Source: Pseudoxanthomonas sp.
GTDB lineage: Bacteria > Pseudomonadota > Gammaproteobacteria > Xanthomonadales > Xanthomonadaceae
Assembly (NCBI RefSeq): GCF_002863005.1
Contig: NZ_PKDG01000019.1
Span: forward strand, 62,001-126,000
Direction of reading: 5' to 3'
DNA length: 64,000 nucleotides
Each line of letters opens with the position of its first letter. Positions within the stretch are counted from its first letter, which is position 1. Position numbers and translations under genes: made by a program. Of this stretch, positions 41,778-50,457 are shown one piece after another. The notes under the pieces are model-generated. The model searched no databases and was not told where the DNA came from. It worked only from the letters and a program-made list of their open reading frames with translations.

Positions 41778-42971
41778 GTGTCCCGCACGCCGCATCCTCC
41801 GTTTCCGCGACTGGTGGCGCTGCTGCTGGGGCTGTCCTCGTTCGCAGCCTTCGCGCAGGACGCGCCGCGCGCTCGCGCGCGCGACCTGGGCGTGGCGCCG
41901 GGCATCTTCGCGCCGGGGACGTACAACGCCATTACCGATGTCGCCGGTGTGCGGGTCGGCCAGGTGACGTTGAAGGAGGGCGACAAGGTACGCACGGGCG
42001 TCACCGCGATCCTGCCGCACCCCGGCAACGTGTACCGCTCGCGCGTGCCGGCTGCCGTGCACGTCGGCAACGGCTTCGGCAAGTTCATTGGCAGTACCCA
42101 GGTCAACGAACTCGGCGAGCTCGAAACCCCCATCCTGCTGACCTGCACCCTGTGCGTATGGAAGGCCGCCGATGCGATGGCGGACTGGATGCTGGCCCGG
42201 CCCGACATGCAGCAGGTGCGCTCGCTCAATGTCGTGGTCGGCGAGACCAACGATGGAGGCCTCAACGACATCCGCGCGCGTCCGGTCACGGCCGACGCCG
42301 TGCGCCGCGCGCTGGATGACGCCACGAGCGGTGCCGTGCAGGAAGGCAGCGTCGGTGCCGGCACCGGTACGGTGGCGTTCGGCTGGAAGGGCGGCATCGG
42401 CACGTCATCGCGCAAGCTGCCTGCGTCGCTGGGCGGCTGGACGGTCGGCGTGCTGGTGCAGAGCAACTTCGGTGGCGTGCTGCAGGTGTCGGGGGCGCCG
42501 GTCGGCCGCGAACTGGATCGCTACGCCTTCCAGAAGGCGGTCGCGATGCAGGGCGATGGTCGTCGTGGTCCGGCGGATGATCGTGGCGACGGTTCGATCA
42601 TCATCGTCATCGCCACCGATGCCCCGCTGGCCGACCGCAACCTGCGCCGCGTCGCGTCGCGCGCGATGATGGGCCTGGGTCGCACGGGCAGCTCCGCATC
42701 CAACGGCAGCGGCGACTACGTCCTCGCGTTCTCCACCGCGGAGTCGGTGCGGCGCGCCTTCGATGCGCCCCGGCTGGACACCTCGGAGCTGGCGAACGAG
42801 CAGATGAGTGCCGTCTTCCAGGCCAGCGTCGAGGCAGTCGAGGAAGCGATCTACAATTCGCTCTTCATGGCCACCACGGTCAGCGGCAATGGCGAGACCG
42901 TCGAGGCCATCCCGCTCGACCGGGTGCGCGAGATCCTCCGGCGGCACGGCATCACCGCACCCAAGAAGTGA
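41778..42971 (+). CDS. P1 family self-processing aminopeptidase (DmpA/BapA-like), secreted
   Basis: An Ntn-type peptidase that cleaves itself before a Ser to form two chains and releases N-terminal L- or D-residues or beta-amino acids. The predicted cleavage is before Ser273 in GDGSIIIVIATDAPLADRN. NYNAITDVAGVRVG-type and GETNDGGLNDIRAR blocks are conserved. Unlike cytosolic DmpA, this 397-aa protein has a signal peptide (LVALLLGLSSFAAFAQ), so it should be periplasmic. GTG 41778 is preceded by AAAGGAG. Confidence 0.9.
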   Translation: MSRTPHPPFPRLVALLLGLSSFAAFAQDAPRARARDLGVAPGIFAPGTYNAITDVAGVRVGQVTLKEGDKVRTGVTAILPHPGNVYRSRVPAAVHVGNGFGKFIGSTQVNELGELETPILLTCTLCVWKAADAMADWMLARPDMQQVRSLNVVVGETNDGGLNDIRARPVTADAVRRALDDATSGAVQEGSVGAGTGTVAFGWKGGIGTSSRKLPASLGGWTVGVLVQSNFGGVLQVSGAPVGRELDRYAFQKAVAMQGDGRRGPADDRGDGSIIIVIATDAPLADRNLRRVASRAMMGLGRTGSSASNGSGDYVLAFSTAESVRRAFDAPRLDTSELANEQMSAVFQASVEAVEEAIYNSLFMATTVSGNGETVEAIPLDRVREILRRHGITAPKK

Positions 42972-42983
42972 TGTTCTTCGGTT

Positions 42984-43523
42984 TCAGTGCACGACGTTGC
43001 GAATGAAGCGCAGCGGCGTGTCGCCATCGTTGCGGTAGGCGTAGTCGCGATCGCTCGGGAATACGAAGAAGTCGCCTGCCGCGACGATGTGGTCGCCGTC
43101 CGGGAGTTCGACGACCAGATGGCCTTCGATGACGAAGAACATCTCGTGCCAGCCGGCCGGATCGGCCGCCGACACGTAGCGGTCGCCGGGCATCAGTGTC
43201 CACGCCCACAGTTCGACATCGTGTGAGGCGGGTGCGGTGGCCAGCAGCACGCCCTGCGAGCCCGGCGTGCGGCCGCTCCAGGCCAAGGCTTCGATACGGT
43301 CCAGACCCGGGGCACTCGGCGGCTTCACCAGGTCCGCGAAGGTCACTTTCAGGGCTTCGGCAATGCGGTCGAGGGTGTTGAGGCTGACATTCGCATCGCC
43401 GGATTCGATGCCCACCAGCATGCGGCGGGAGACGTCCGCCGCCACCGACAGGGCCTGCTGGCTGAGACCTGCGTCCGTACGCAGGCGGCGAATGTTCTCG
43501 GCGACGTGTTCCAGCACACTCAT
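42984..43523 (-). CDS. XRE-family transcriptional regulator with C-terminal cupin
   Basis: Residues 8-62 form a helix-turn-helix (NIRRLRTDAGLSQQALSVAA with RRMLVGIESGDANVS). Residues about 100-178 form a cupin_2 sensor (GWHEMFFVIEGHLVVELPDG, AAGDFFVFPSDRDYAY). Such regulators often respond to small amines or amino-acid derivatives. Length is 179 aa. It is divergent from an RhtA-like exporter and shares with it a pair of 18-bp palindromic sites, so self-control and exporter control are likely. No Shine-Dalgarno is seen. Confidence 0.92.
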   Translation of the reverse strand: MSVLEHVAENIRRLRTDAGLSQQALSVAADVSRRMLVGIESGDANVSLNTLDRIAEALKVTFADLVKPPSAPGLDRIEALAWSGRTPGSQGVLLATAPASHDVELWAWTLMPGDRYVSAADPAGWHEMFFVIEGHLVVELPDGDHIVAAGDFFVFPSDRDYAYRNDGDTPLRFIRNVVH

Positions 43524-43532
43524 GGGCGGGGT

Positions 43533-43585
43533 TGCGCACTATATTGCGCATCCGGTAAGCTTAGGTCTGCGCAATATAGTGCGCA
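43533..43585. promoter_or_regulatory. duplicated palindromic operator between the XRE-cupin and exporter genes
   Basis: TGCGCACTATATTGCGCA (43533-43550) and its exact reverse complement (43568-43585) lie 35 bp apart centre to centre. Each is itself nearly palindromic, TGCGCA-N6-TGCGCA. Each contains TATAGT reading outward towards its gene, 15 bp from the XRE start and 58 bp from the exporter start. Binding of the XRE dimer would thus cover both -10 elements. Confidence 0.85.
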
Positions 43586-43637
43586 TTCCTTCCCTTCTTC
43601 AAGCGCGGCGCTCCCGGCGCGCGCAGGTCATGCCGTC

Positions 43638-44525
43638 ATGTCGTCCCCGAATTCCCATGCCTCGCTGCATTGGCAGCCGATCGCACTGCTGCTCATCGCC
43701 ATGCTGTCCATACAGGCGGGCGCGTCGATGGCGAAGGGCCTGTTCCCCGCCGTGGGGGCGACCGGCGCCACGGCGCTGCGGCTGGCGTTGGCGACGGTGA
43801 TGCTGGTCGCGGTGTTCCGGCCTTGGCGCGCGCGCGTCACCCGCGAGCAGTGGTCGCTGCTGGTGTTCTACGGCGCGTCGCTGGGGCTGATGAACCTGCT
43901 GTTCTACAAGTCGCTGGAAACGGTGCCGCTGGGAATCGCGGTCGCACTCGAATTCACGGGTCCGTTGGCCGTGGCGCTGTTTGGCTCGCGCCATCTGCGC
44001 GACGTCGTGTGGGTCGTGCTGGCCGTTGCCGGGCTGGTGCTGCTTGTGCCGGAGCAGGGTGCCGAGGCGCTGGATCCCGTGGGAGCGGTCTACGCGCTGG
44101 GTGCAGGCGCCTGCTGGGCGATGTACATCGTGTTCGGCCAACGGGCAGGCAATGCGCACGGGCCGCAGACGGTCGCCATCGGCAGCTGCATCGCGGCGGC
44201 GGTGGCGCTGCCATTCGGCGTCGCGCATGCCGGTGCTGCGCTGCTGGCGCCAGCGCTGCTGCCCATCGCCCTGGCGGTCGCGCTGCTGTCCACGGCGATC
44301 CCCTACAGTCTGGAAATGGTGGCGCTGACGAAGATGCCCACGCGCACTTTCGGCATGCTGATGAGCCTGGAACCGGCCATCGCCGCCCTGTGCGGCCTGC
44401 TGTTCCTGCACGAGCGCCTGTCGCTGCTGCAGTGGCTGGCGATCGCGGCGATCATCGTCGCGTCCGCCGGCGCGGCGATGACCTCGCGTCCGCCGGTGCA
44501 GACCGCGGCCAACGGTGAAGCGTAG
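43638..44525 (+). CDS. rhtA: EamA/DMT-family exporter, RhtA-like
   Basis: A ten-helix drug/metabolite transporter of 295 aa, the same length as E. coli RhtA, which exports threonine and homoserine. Paired EamA halves are visible (GASMAKGLFPAVGATGATAL; GAVYALGAGACWAMYIVFGQ), and the late segment TRTFGMLMSLEPAIAALCGL is highly conserved in RhtA. The substrate is inferred. The divergent XRE-cupin gene probably regulates it. Confidence 0.88.
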   Translation: MSSPNSHASLHWQPIALLLIAMLSIQAGASMAKGLFPAVGATGATALRLALATVMLVAVFRPWRARVTREQWSLLVFYGASLGLMNLLFYKSLETVPLGIAVALEFTGPLAVALFGSRHLRDVVWVVLAVAGLVLLVPEQGAEALDPVGAVYALGAGACWAMYIVFGQRAGNAHGPQTVAIGSCIAAAVALPFGVAHAGAALLAPALLPIALAVALLSTAIPYSLEMVALTKMPTRTFGMLMSLEPAIAALCGLLFLHERLSLLQWLAIAAIIVASAGAAMTSRPPVQTAANGEA

Positions 44526-45026
44526 TCAGGCGAGCGAGGCCTGGTAGACCGCCAGGTCGCTGCCGGAGAAACAGCAGAAGATCACCTCGGGCGGCGTGGG
44601 CGATGCAGACAATACGGCACGGACAGTGTCGACCGCGACGCGTGCGGCGGATTCCGCGGGATAGCCGAAAATACCGGTACTGATGCAGGGAAAAGCGACG
44701 CTGCGCAGGCCGTGCCTTTCCGCCAGCGCCAGGCTGTTGCGGTAGCACGCAGCGAGCAGGGCGGGCTCGCCGTGTCCACCGCCACGCCAGACCGGACCGA
44801 CGGTATGGTTCACATGGCGTGCCCGCAGGCGATACCCCTGCGTGATCTTCGCTTCGCCAGTGGCGCAGCCGCCGAGCAGTCGGCATTCGTGCACCAGCTC
44901 CGGACCCGCCGCGCGATGGATCGCGCCATCCACGCCACCGCCGCCGAGCAGCGAACTGTTCGCCGCATTGACGATGGCGTCGACCTGCAGCGCAGTGATG
45001 TCGGCCTGGATCGCAGTCAACCGCAT
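44526..45026 (-). CDS. macrodomain protein, O-acetyl-ADP-ribose deacetylase-like (YmdB type)
   Basis: A stand-alone macrodomain of 166 aa. The ADP-ribose site shows [37 protein letters not shown] and [12 protein letters not shown]. These enzymes hydrolyse O-acetyl-ADP-ribose or ADP-ribosyl groups. The gene lies 21 bp downstream of rnt on the same strand. E. coli YmdB also modulates RNase III, but no functional tie to RNase T is claimed here. Confidence 0.93.
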   Translation of the reverse strand: MRLTAIQADITALQVDAIVNAANSSLLGGGGVDGAIHRAAGPELVHECRLLGGCATGEAKITQGYRLRARHVNHTVGPVWRGGGHGEPALLAACYRNSLALAERHGLRSVAFPCISTGIFGYPAESAARVAVDTVRAVLSASPTPPEVIFCCFSGSDLAVYQASLA

Positions 45027-45047
45027 GACGCCGTCCTGTGCGAGGTA

Positions 45048-45677
45048 TCAGCCCAACGGCTTCGGCCACATGTTGGCGATCTTGCAGAACAGGCGCGCGG
45101 TCTGTTCGGCGTCGTAGACCGCCGAGTGCGCGTCGTCGGCATTCCAGTCGAAGCCGGCGGCCTGCACGGCGCGGGCGAGCACGGTCTGGCCGTAGGCGAC
45201 GCCGGCCAGTGTCACCGTGTCGAACACGCTGAAGGGATGGAACGGGTTGCGCTTGTGCGCCACGCGCGCAACGGCGGCATTGAGGAAATTGAGGTCGAAG
45301 TGCGCGTTGTGGCCGACCAGGATCGCGCGCTGGCAACCGTGCTTCTTCACCGCCGCGCGCACTGGCGCGAACACGTGGTCCAGCGCCTCCTTCTCCTGCT
45401 TGGCGAAGCGGAACGGGTGGTCCAGATCGATGCCGGTGACTTCCAGCGATTTCGGATCGATCTCGGTGCCCGGCGCCGGATGCAGGTGCACGCTCGCGGT
45501 TTCGCCACAGACCAGCAGCCCGTTCTCGTCCAGGTCCAGCGGCACCGCGGCCATTTCGAGCAGGGCGTGCCGGTTCCAGTCAAAGCCGCCGGTCTCCACG
45601 TCCACCACCACGGGCAGGTAACCGCGGAAGCGGTGGGCCATGGGGGTGATGCGGACGGGTTCGGCAGCGTTTTCCAT
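45048..45677 (-). CDS. rnt: ribonuclease T
   Basis: RNase T is a DEDDh exonuclease that trims tRNA CCA ends and 5S/23S rRNA. Opening [19 protein letters not shown] supplies the first D-E pair. [13 protein letters not shown] gives the second Asp, and [17 protein letters not shown] gives the catalytic His and last Asp. Length is 209 aa. ATG 45677 aligns with the E. coli start, though no Shine-Dalgarno is clear. Confidence 0.94.
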   Translation of the reverse strand: MENAAEPVRITPMAHRFRGYLPVVVDVETGGFDWNRHALLEMAAVPLDLDENGLLVCGETASVHLHPAPGTEIDPKSLEVTGIDLDHPFRFAKQEKEALDHVFAPVRAAVKKHGCQRAILVGHNAHFDLNFLNAAVARVAHKRNPFHPFSVFDTVTLAGVAYGQTVLARAVQAAGFDWNADDAHSAVYDAEQTARLFCKIANMWPKPLG

Positions 45678-45742
45678 GCGGGAAAGGGTAGCAGAGGGCG
45701 CGGGTGCTTCCTCGGCTGGAAACCCAACGTCGGCCAGGTTTT

Positions 45743-45895
45743 CTGTAGGAGCGACGTAAGTCGCGACCGTCAACCTGCCACTCGAGTGACAATGAGGGGG
45801 CCGCATGAAGGGCGGACGCCATGCCCCGGTTGCTGGCCTGCAGTGATGTCCTGGTCGCCCGTGTCGTGCGGTCGCGACTTGCGTCGTTCCTACAG
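45743..45895. repeat. REP pair of the GGAGCGACGTAAGTCGCGA family
   Basis: Arms 45743-45769 and 45869-45895 (27 bp) are inverted copies with two mismatches and a 99-bp centre. Each arm is a mini-palindrome around GTCGCGAC/GTAAGTCGC. The right arm contains the TAG stop codon of the hvfC-like gene (45892-45890). I see no gene in the centre. Confidence 0.9.
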
Positions 45896-46639
45896 TGCAG
45901 GCGTGCGCGTCCCGAGCACGGTGCCTTCGTCGCGCATGCGCACCAGCATTGCGGCGCCCTGGTCGGCGAAGGCGGGCACGTCGTCGACTCCTGCCTCCGC
46001 TGCCAGCTGACGCACCGCATCGCCACCGCTGCGACCGCCTTCGCCCAGCAGTTCGACCAGCCGGTAGACCAGTGGCGAGATCGCCGCGAAGCGCACCTGG
46101 TGTTCCGCATCCCGACGCACGAGCAGCAGCGTCGGTTCGACCGGCGGCGCATCGGGCTGGAAGTCCGGACCGATCCGGTGCACCGGCCATTGGTAGGCCA
46201 GCGCCCACGCGAAGGGCGAGACCACCGGTTCGCCCGTCAGCAGGTCGGCGTGCGGGTCATGCGCTGGCACGGGATCGTCGGCGATCTGCAGCGCCAGCTC
46301 GACCCATTCGTAGTGCGCGAGTTCGCGCAGCCAAGGGGGCAGGTCGTCGTCGCGCGTTTCCAGGTAGCGGATGAATTCGCGCGCGATCTCCGGGAACAGC
46401 GGGGTATGGCTACGGTGGTCGGCGTAGAAGCGGCGCACCAGCACGCGCCATGCGTCCTCGCCCAGCGTCTTCCGGATCACCGGGAAGTTGCCGGCCAGCA
46501 GGGCTTCGATGTTGTTGAAGAACAGGTCGCGGTAGATCGCCAGCCGGCGCGCTTCGATGCCGGGCGGCGGCGGATGCGAGGACGGATCACGCAGGTGGCG
46601 CGACAACGCGAACTGCATGTCGTGCAGGGGGTCAGCCAT
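45890..46639 (-). CDS. hvfC: DUF2063 protein, HvfC-like partner of the MNIO enzyme
   Basis: The product is a 249-residue DUF2063 protein. The N-terminal helical domain ([40 protein letters not shown]) is the DUF2063 core. The C-terminal part ([16 protein letters not shown]) resembles the RRE-like region used by such partners to bind the precursor peptide. In characterised systems this protein delivers the RiPP precursor to the DUF692 enzyme. It overlaps the hvfB-like gene by 8 bp. Its stop codon lies within a REP arm. Confidence 0.87.
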   Translation of the reverse strand: MADPLHDMQFALSRHLRDPSSHPPPPGIEARRLAIYRDLFFNNIEALLAGNFPVIRKTLGEDAWRVLVRRFYADHRSHTPLFPEIAREFIRYLETRDDDLPPWLRELAHYEWVELALQIADDPVPAHDPHADLLTGEPVVSPFAWALAYQWPVHRIGPDFQPDAPPVEPTLLLVRRDAEHQVRFAAISPLVYRLVELLGEGGRSGGDAVRQLAAEAGVDDVPAFADQGAAMLVRMRDEGTVLGTRTPAL

Positions 46640-47483
46640 GCGTCGCCCGCGCCGCTGTGCCAGGAAGATGCAGCGCCTGCAGGGCGCGGATGCGCTGCAG
46701 TTCGACACACAGCTCGGCCAGCGGCGGGAAGTTGAAGTCGCGCTCCAGCAGCGTGGGGCGCACGCCATGCGTGGCATAGGCTTGCGACAGCAGCGCCCAC
46801 ACGTCGTCCTTCACCGGGGCGCCATGCGTATCGACCTTCAGGTCGTCGGCTTCGTCATAGTGGCCGGCGATGTGGTACGACGCGATCCGCGCCGACGGCA
46901 TGCGCGTGAGGAAGGCGCATGCGTCATAGCCGTGGTTGATGGCGTTGACGAATACGTTGTTGACGTCGAGCAGCAGGTCGCAGTCGGCCTCATCGAGCAC
47001 TGCGGTGATGAAGTCGACTTCATCCATCGCCTGGTAGGGCGCGGCGTAGTAGGAGACGTTCTCGACCGCGATCCGCCGACCCAGCGCGTCCTGTGCGTGG
47101 CGGATGCGCGCGGCGACGTGATGCACCGCCTCCTCGGTGAACGGGATCGGCATCAGGTCGTACAGATGGCCGTCGTCGGTGCAGTAGCTGAGGTGTTCGC
47201 TGTAGAGCACCACCCGGTATTCGTCCAGGAAGCGCCGCGTGCGCGCGAGGAACGTATCGTCCAGCGGCGCCGTGCCGCCCAGCGACAGCGACAGTCCGTG
47301 GCAGGTGATCGGATACTGCGAGGCCAGGGTCTTCAACGCATCGCCGTAGCGTCCACCCACCCCCAGCCAATTGTCCGGCGCGCATTCGAGGAAGTCGAAC
47401 GCCCCGGCCGGCGCGGCCAGCAGTTCGTCCAGCAGGGCGCGGCGCAGGCCCAGGCCGGCGGAGGCGGGAGGAAGGGTGATCAT
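46632..47483 (-). CDS. hvfB: DUF692 multinuclear non-haem iron oxidase (MNIO), HvfB-like
   Basis: A TIM-barrel iron enzyme of 283 aa in the DUF692/MbnB family, which modifies cysteines of RiPP precursors (oxazolone/thioamide and related products). Metal-site segments are visible: [58 protein letters not shown] and [12 protein letters not shown]. It lies 48 bp after a precursor gene with EGKCG repeats and overlaps the DUF2063 gene, the standard HvfA-B-C order. Confidence 0.92.
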   Translation of the reverse strand: MITLPPASAGLGLRRALLDELLAAPAGAFDFLECAPDNWLGVGGRYGDALKTLASQYPITCHGLSLSLGGTAPLDDTFLARTRRFLDEYRVVLYSEHLSYCTDDGHLYDLMPIPFTEEAVHHVAARIRHAQDALGRRIAVENVSYYAAPYQAMDEVDFITAVLDEADCDLLLDVNNVFVNAINHGYDACAFLTRMPSARIASYHIAGHYDEADDLKVDTHGAPVKDDVWALLSQAYATHGVRPTLLERDFNFPPLAELCVELQRIRALQALHLPGTAARATHG

Positions 47484-47495
47484 GCGGATGCAAGC

Positions 47496-47524
47496 GCAGG
47501 CCCCGGCGCAACGCCGGGGCCTGC
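47496..47524 (-). promoter_or_regulatory. intercistronic hairpin between hvfA and hvfB
   Basis: A perfect 13-bp GC-rich stem, GCAGGCCCCGGCG paired with its complement around a 3-nt loop, fills the 48-bp gap. There is no T run on the minus strand, so it is more likely a processing/stability element or partial terminator that keeps precursor mRNA above enzyme mRNA than a full terminator. Confidence 0.75.
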
Positions 47525-47531
47525 TTCGGAC

Positions 47532-47930
47532 TTACTTGGTCTCGCCGGCCTTCTTGGTGCCGCCGCACTTGCCCTCGCCACACTTGCCTTCACCGCACTT
47601 GCCCTCGGCGCCCTTGGCGCCGGCATGGGCCTTGTGCTCGGCGGCATCGATGAAGCCGTCCTTGTTGGTGTCGATCTCGGCGAATTTCGCGGCCTTGTCG
47701 GGATGGGCTGCGTTGAATTCGGCTTGCGAGACCTTGCCGTCCTTGTCGGTGTCGGCCTTGGCCATGCCGCACTTGCCTTCGCCGCACTTGCCTTCGGCCG
47801 CCTTCGCCGCTTCCTGGCCCGCCAGCAGGTAACCCTGCGAAAGCGGCTCCATCGCGAACGCGGAACCGGTCAGGGCGAGGCCTCCGGCCAGGGCAATGGC
47901 GACCGCGGCAGGCTTGTTCGTCTTGGACAT
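47532..47930 (-). CDS. hvfA: HvfA-like secreted RiPP precursor with five EGKCG motifs and two EF-hands
   Basis: A 132-residue protein with Sec signal PAAVAIALAGGLALTGSAFA (residues 7-26). Core cluster 1 is EGKCGEGKCG (46-55). Two canonical EF-hand loops follow: DTDKDGKVSQAE (60-71) and DTNKDGFIDAAE (87-98). Core cluster 2 has three EGKCG units (109-123), then a short Lys tail. EGKC cysteines are the residues modified by HvfB-type MNIOs into copper-binding groups. The EF-hand insertion is unusual. ATG 47930 is chosen for its 9-bp spacing to GGAG; ATG 47936 is an alternative. Confidence 0.88.
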   Translation of the reverse strand: MSKTNKPAAVAIALAGGLALTGSAFAMEPLSQGYLLAGQEAAKAAEGKCGEGKCGMAKADTDKDGKVSQAEFNAAHPDKAAKFAEIDTNKDGFIDAAEHKAHAGAKGAEGKCGEGKCGEGKCGGTKKAGETK

Positions 47931-48025
47931 CGTCATGCTCTCCAGTGAGGTGCGGCGGAGCCGCACGGGAAGTGGCGACAGTGTAGACGCAGTCCGTTAG
48001 CCGGCCGTATGCATGCCCGGAAACG

Positions 48026-48055
48026 CCCGCGCCCCGCGTGGAAGCGGGGCGCGGG
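48026..48055 (-). terminator. GC-rich hairpin after phoU
   Basis: A 12-bp perfect stem (48026-48037 with 48044-48055, CCCGCGCCCCGC type) with a 6-nt loop lies 20 bp past the phoU stop, followed on the minus strand by GCGTTTCC. It probably ends the pst-phoU transcript before the hvf operon. Confidence 0.65.
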
Positions 48056-48075
48056 GGTGCTGCGGTGCGGAAATC

Positions 48076-48786
48076 TCAGACCGCGCCGGTGGTGCTGGTC
48101 TCGTCGCGCTTGTCGCGGGGCGGCAAGGGCTGTTCGCCGTGCACGAGGAACCAGATGTTCTCGGCGATGTTGGTGGCGTGGTCGCCGATGCGCTCCAGGT
48201 TCTTCGCCATGAACAGCAGGTGCGTGCACGGCGTGATGTTGCGCGGGTCTTCCATCATGTAGGTCAGCAGTTCGCGGAACAGGGCGGTGTAGTGCGCGTC
48301 GAGTTCGGCGTCGCGCTCGCGCACCTGCACGGCCCGGTCCGCATCGCCATTCTGGTAGGCGACCAGCACGTCGCGCACCTGGCGGGCGGCCAGCTTGCCG
48401 AGCGCGCGCAGGCCGGTGATCTGTGGCATCGGCGGCGACACATTGAGCGCGATGGAACGCTTGGCGACATTGGCCGCGTAATCGCCGATGCGCTCGATGT
48501 CGGCGGGGATGCGCAGGCCGGCGAGGATCTCGCGCAGGTCGCGCGCCATCGGGCCACGCAGCGCCAGGTGCATCACGTCGTGGCTGACCTGGTGCTCGAT
48601 GGCGTCGATGGCCTCGTCGTTGGCGATGATGCGCTGCGCGGCCTTGTCGTCGCGGCGCTCGACCACGTCCAGCGCGGCCTCCAGCTGGGCGACGGCGGTC
48701 TCGCCCATGCGCACGATCTCCGCCACGATGCGGCGCTGTTCTTCGTCGTAGCTCTTCACGATATGGTCGTTGGGTTGGGTGTTCAT
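48076..48786 (-). CDS. phoU: phosphate signalling protein PhoU
   Basis: PhoU links the Pst transporter to PhoR and represses the Pho response when phosphate is ample. The 236-residue all-helical protein has two PhoU repeats, each with the E/DxxxD metal motif (RIPADIERIGDYAANVAKR and FMAKNLERIGDHATNIAEN). ATG 48786 lies 8 bp past the pstB stop, making it the last gene of pstC-pstA-pstB-phoU. Confidence 0.96.
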   Translation of the reverse strand: MNTQPNDHIVKSYDEEQRRIVAEIVRMGETAVAQLEAALDVVERRDDKAAQRIIANDEAIDAIEHQVSHDVMHLALRGPMARDLREILAGLRIPADIERIGDYAANVAKRSIALNVSPPMPQITGLRALGKLAARQVRDVLVAYQNGDADRAVQVRERDAELDAHYTALFRELLTYMMEDPRNITPCTHLLFMAKNLERIGDHATNIAENIWFLVHGEQPLPPRDKRDETSTTGAV

Positions 48787-48794
48787 GGGCGTCC

Positions 48795-49613
48795 TCAGCC
48801 GAACCTGCCGGTGATGTAGTCTTCCGTCTGCTGCTTGCCGGGGTTGGAGAAGATCGTCGAGGTGACGTCGTGCTCCACCAGCTCGCCCAGGTACATGAAG
48901 GCGGTGTAGTCGGATACGCGCGCGGCCTGCTGCATGTTGTGGGTGACGATGGCGATGGTGTACTGGTGCTTCAGCTCTTCGATCAGCTGCTCGATCTTGC
49001 TGGTCGAGATGGGGTCCAGCGCGGAGGTCGGTTCGTCCAGCAGGATCACGTCCGGACGAAGTGCCACCGCGCGTGCGATGCACAGGCGCTGCTGCTGGCC
49101 GCCCGACAGGCCCAGCGCGCTCTGCTTCAGCTTGTCCTTGGCTTCTTCCCACAGCGCGGCCTGGCGCAGCGCCTGTTCCACGCGCACGTCCATGTCGGCC
49201 TTGTTGAGGCGTTCGTGGTGGCGGATGCCGTAGGCGACGTTCTCGTAGATCGTCATCGGGAACGGCACCGGCTTCTGGAACACCATGCCCACCTTGCTGC
49301 GCAGGCGGTTCATCGGATACCGGGCATCGAGGATGTTCTCGCCGTCCAGCAGTACATCGCCCGTGGCGCGCAGCTTGGGGTACAGCGAGTAGATGCGGTT
49401 GAACACGCGCAACAGGGTCGACTTGCCGCAGCCGGACGGACCGATCAGCGCGGTCACGCGCTTTTCGGGGATTTCGAGGTTGATGTTCTTCAGCGCATGG
49501 AAATCGCCGTAGTAGAAGTCCAGGCCCTTGGCAGCCAGTTTCACGCTGGCGGTCGCGGCGTGTTCGTCGTGGCGCTGCGGCGTCACCACGGCGATGCGGG
49601 CGGCGTCATTCAT
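48795..49613 (-). CDS. pstB: phosphate ABC transporter ATP-binding protein
   Basis: PstB powers high-affinity phosphate import. Walker [10 protein letters not shown] is at residues 58-66, the signature LSGGQQQR at 169-176, and Walker [14 protein letters not shown] at 189-201. Length is 272 aa including a short N-terminal extension before the ABC core. It overlaps the pstA stop by 8 bp. Confidence 0.97.
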   Translation of the reverse strand: MNDAARIAVVTPQRHDEHAATASVKLAAKGLDFYYGDFHALKNINLEIPEKRVTALIGPSGCGKSTLLRVFNRIYSLYPKLRATGDVLLDGENILDARYPMNRLRSKVGMVFQKPVPFPMTIYENVAYGIRHHERLNKADMDVRVEQALRQAALWEEAKDKLKQSALGLSGGQQQRLCIARAVALRPDVILLDEPTSALDPISTSKIEQLIEELKHQYTIAIVTHNMQQAARVSDYTAFMYLGELVEHDVTSTIFSNPGKQQTEDYITGRFG

Positions 49614-50457
49614 GGGTCACCTTGTTTCGAAGAAGGATGGTTCGGGCGATCAGGCTGAGCACCAGCACCATGCCGGTGACGAGGAAGGCGCCTGCCCAGG
49701 CCAGCGAGTTCCAGGAGTCGTACGGGCTCATCGCGTACTGGAAGATGACCATGGGCAGGTTGGCCATCGACTGGTTGAGATCCGTGCTCCAGAACTGGTT
49801 GTTGAAGGCGGTGAACAGCAGCGGCGCGGTCTCGCCGCTGATGCGTGCCAGCGCCAGCAGGATGCCGGTGACGATGCCCGGCAGCGCGGATCGCATCAGC
49901 ACCTGGGTGGTGACCTTCCACTGCGGCACGCCCAGCGACAGCGCGGCCTCGCGCATCTGCTGCGGTACCAGCCGCAGCATTTCGTCGGTGGTGCGCACGA
50001 TCACCGGCAACGCGATGAACGCCAGCGCGACGGCGCCGGCCCATGCCGAGTAGTGGCCCATCTGCGCCACCATCACGGTGTAGATGAAGAGGCCCAGCAC
50101 GATCGACGGTGCCGACAGCAGGATGTCGTTGACGAAGCGGACCGTTTCGCCCAGCCAGTGCTTGTTGGCGTACTCGGCCAGGTAGGTGCCCGCGGCGATG
50201 CCGATGGGCGTGCCCAGCACGATGGCCAGCAGGCTCATCACCACGCTGCCGAACAGCGCGTTGGCCAGGCCGCCGGGTTCGTTCGGCGGCGGCGTCATCT
50301 GGGTGAACAAATCCAGGTTCAGGCTGCCCATGCCCTTGGTGATCGTGGTCCACAGGATCCAGACCAGCCACATCAGGCCGAAGATGGCCGCGGCGATCGA
50401 CAGCGTCAGGGCGACGGCGTTCTTGACCTTGCGGAACGTGTACAGGGACGCGGACAT
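49606..50457 (-). CDS. pstA: phosphate ABC transporter permease PstA
   Basis: The second inner-membrane permease of the Pst system, 283 aa with six membrane segments. The EAA-type loop that docks PstB is visible ([20 protein letters not shown]), with [14 protein letters not shown] near the C-terminus. ATG 50457 shares one base with the pstC stop (TGATG), so the genes are translationally coupled. Confidence 0.95.
   Translation of the reverse strand: MSASLYTFRKVKNAVALTLSIAAAIFGLMWLVWILWTTITKGMGSLNLDLFTQMTPPPNEPGGLANALFGSVVMSLLAIVLGTPIGIAAGTYLAEYANKHWLGETVRFVNDILLSAPSIVLGLFIYTVMVAQMGHYSAWAGAVALAFIALPVIVRTTDEMLRLVPQQMREAALSLGVPQWKVTTQVLMRSALPGIVTGILLALARISGETAPLLFTAFNNQFWSTDLNQSMANLPMVIFQYAMSPYDSWNSLAWAGAFLVTGMVLVLSLIARTILLRNKVTHE

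Noticed and set aside
45743-45895. Paired REP arms as a CRISPR repeat-spacer unit
   Set aside because: The arms are inverted, not direct, repeats, and only two copies are present with no cas genes.
47532-47930. EGKCG protein as a simple metallothionein or low-complexity artefact
   Set aside because: The Sec signal, the downstream MNIO and DUF2063 genes and the canonical spacing of both EF-hand loops fit a RiPP precursor much better than an unstructured Cys-rich protein.
47937-48025. An ECF-sigma or copper-regulator site upstream of the RiPP precursor gene
   Set aside because: Pieces such as TAAC and CGTC occur, but the spacing is wrong for known ECF motifs and no CueR-type dyad is visible. 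The promoter is left unassigned.
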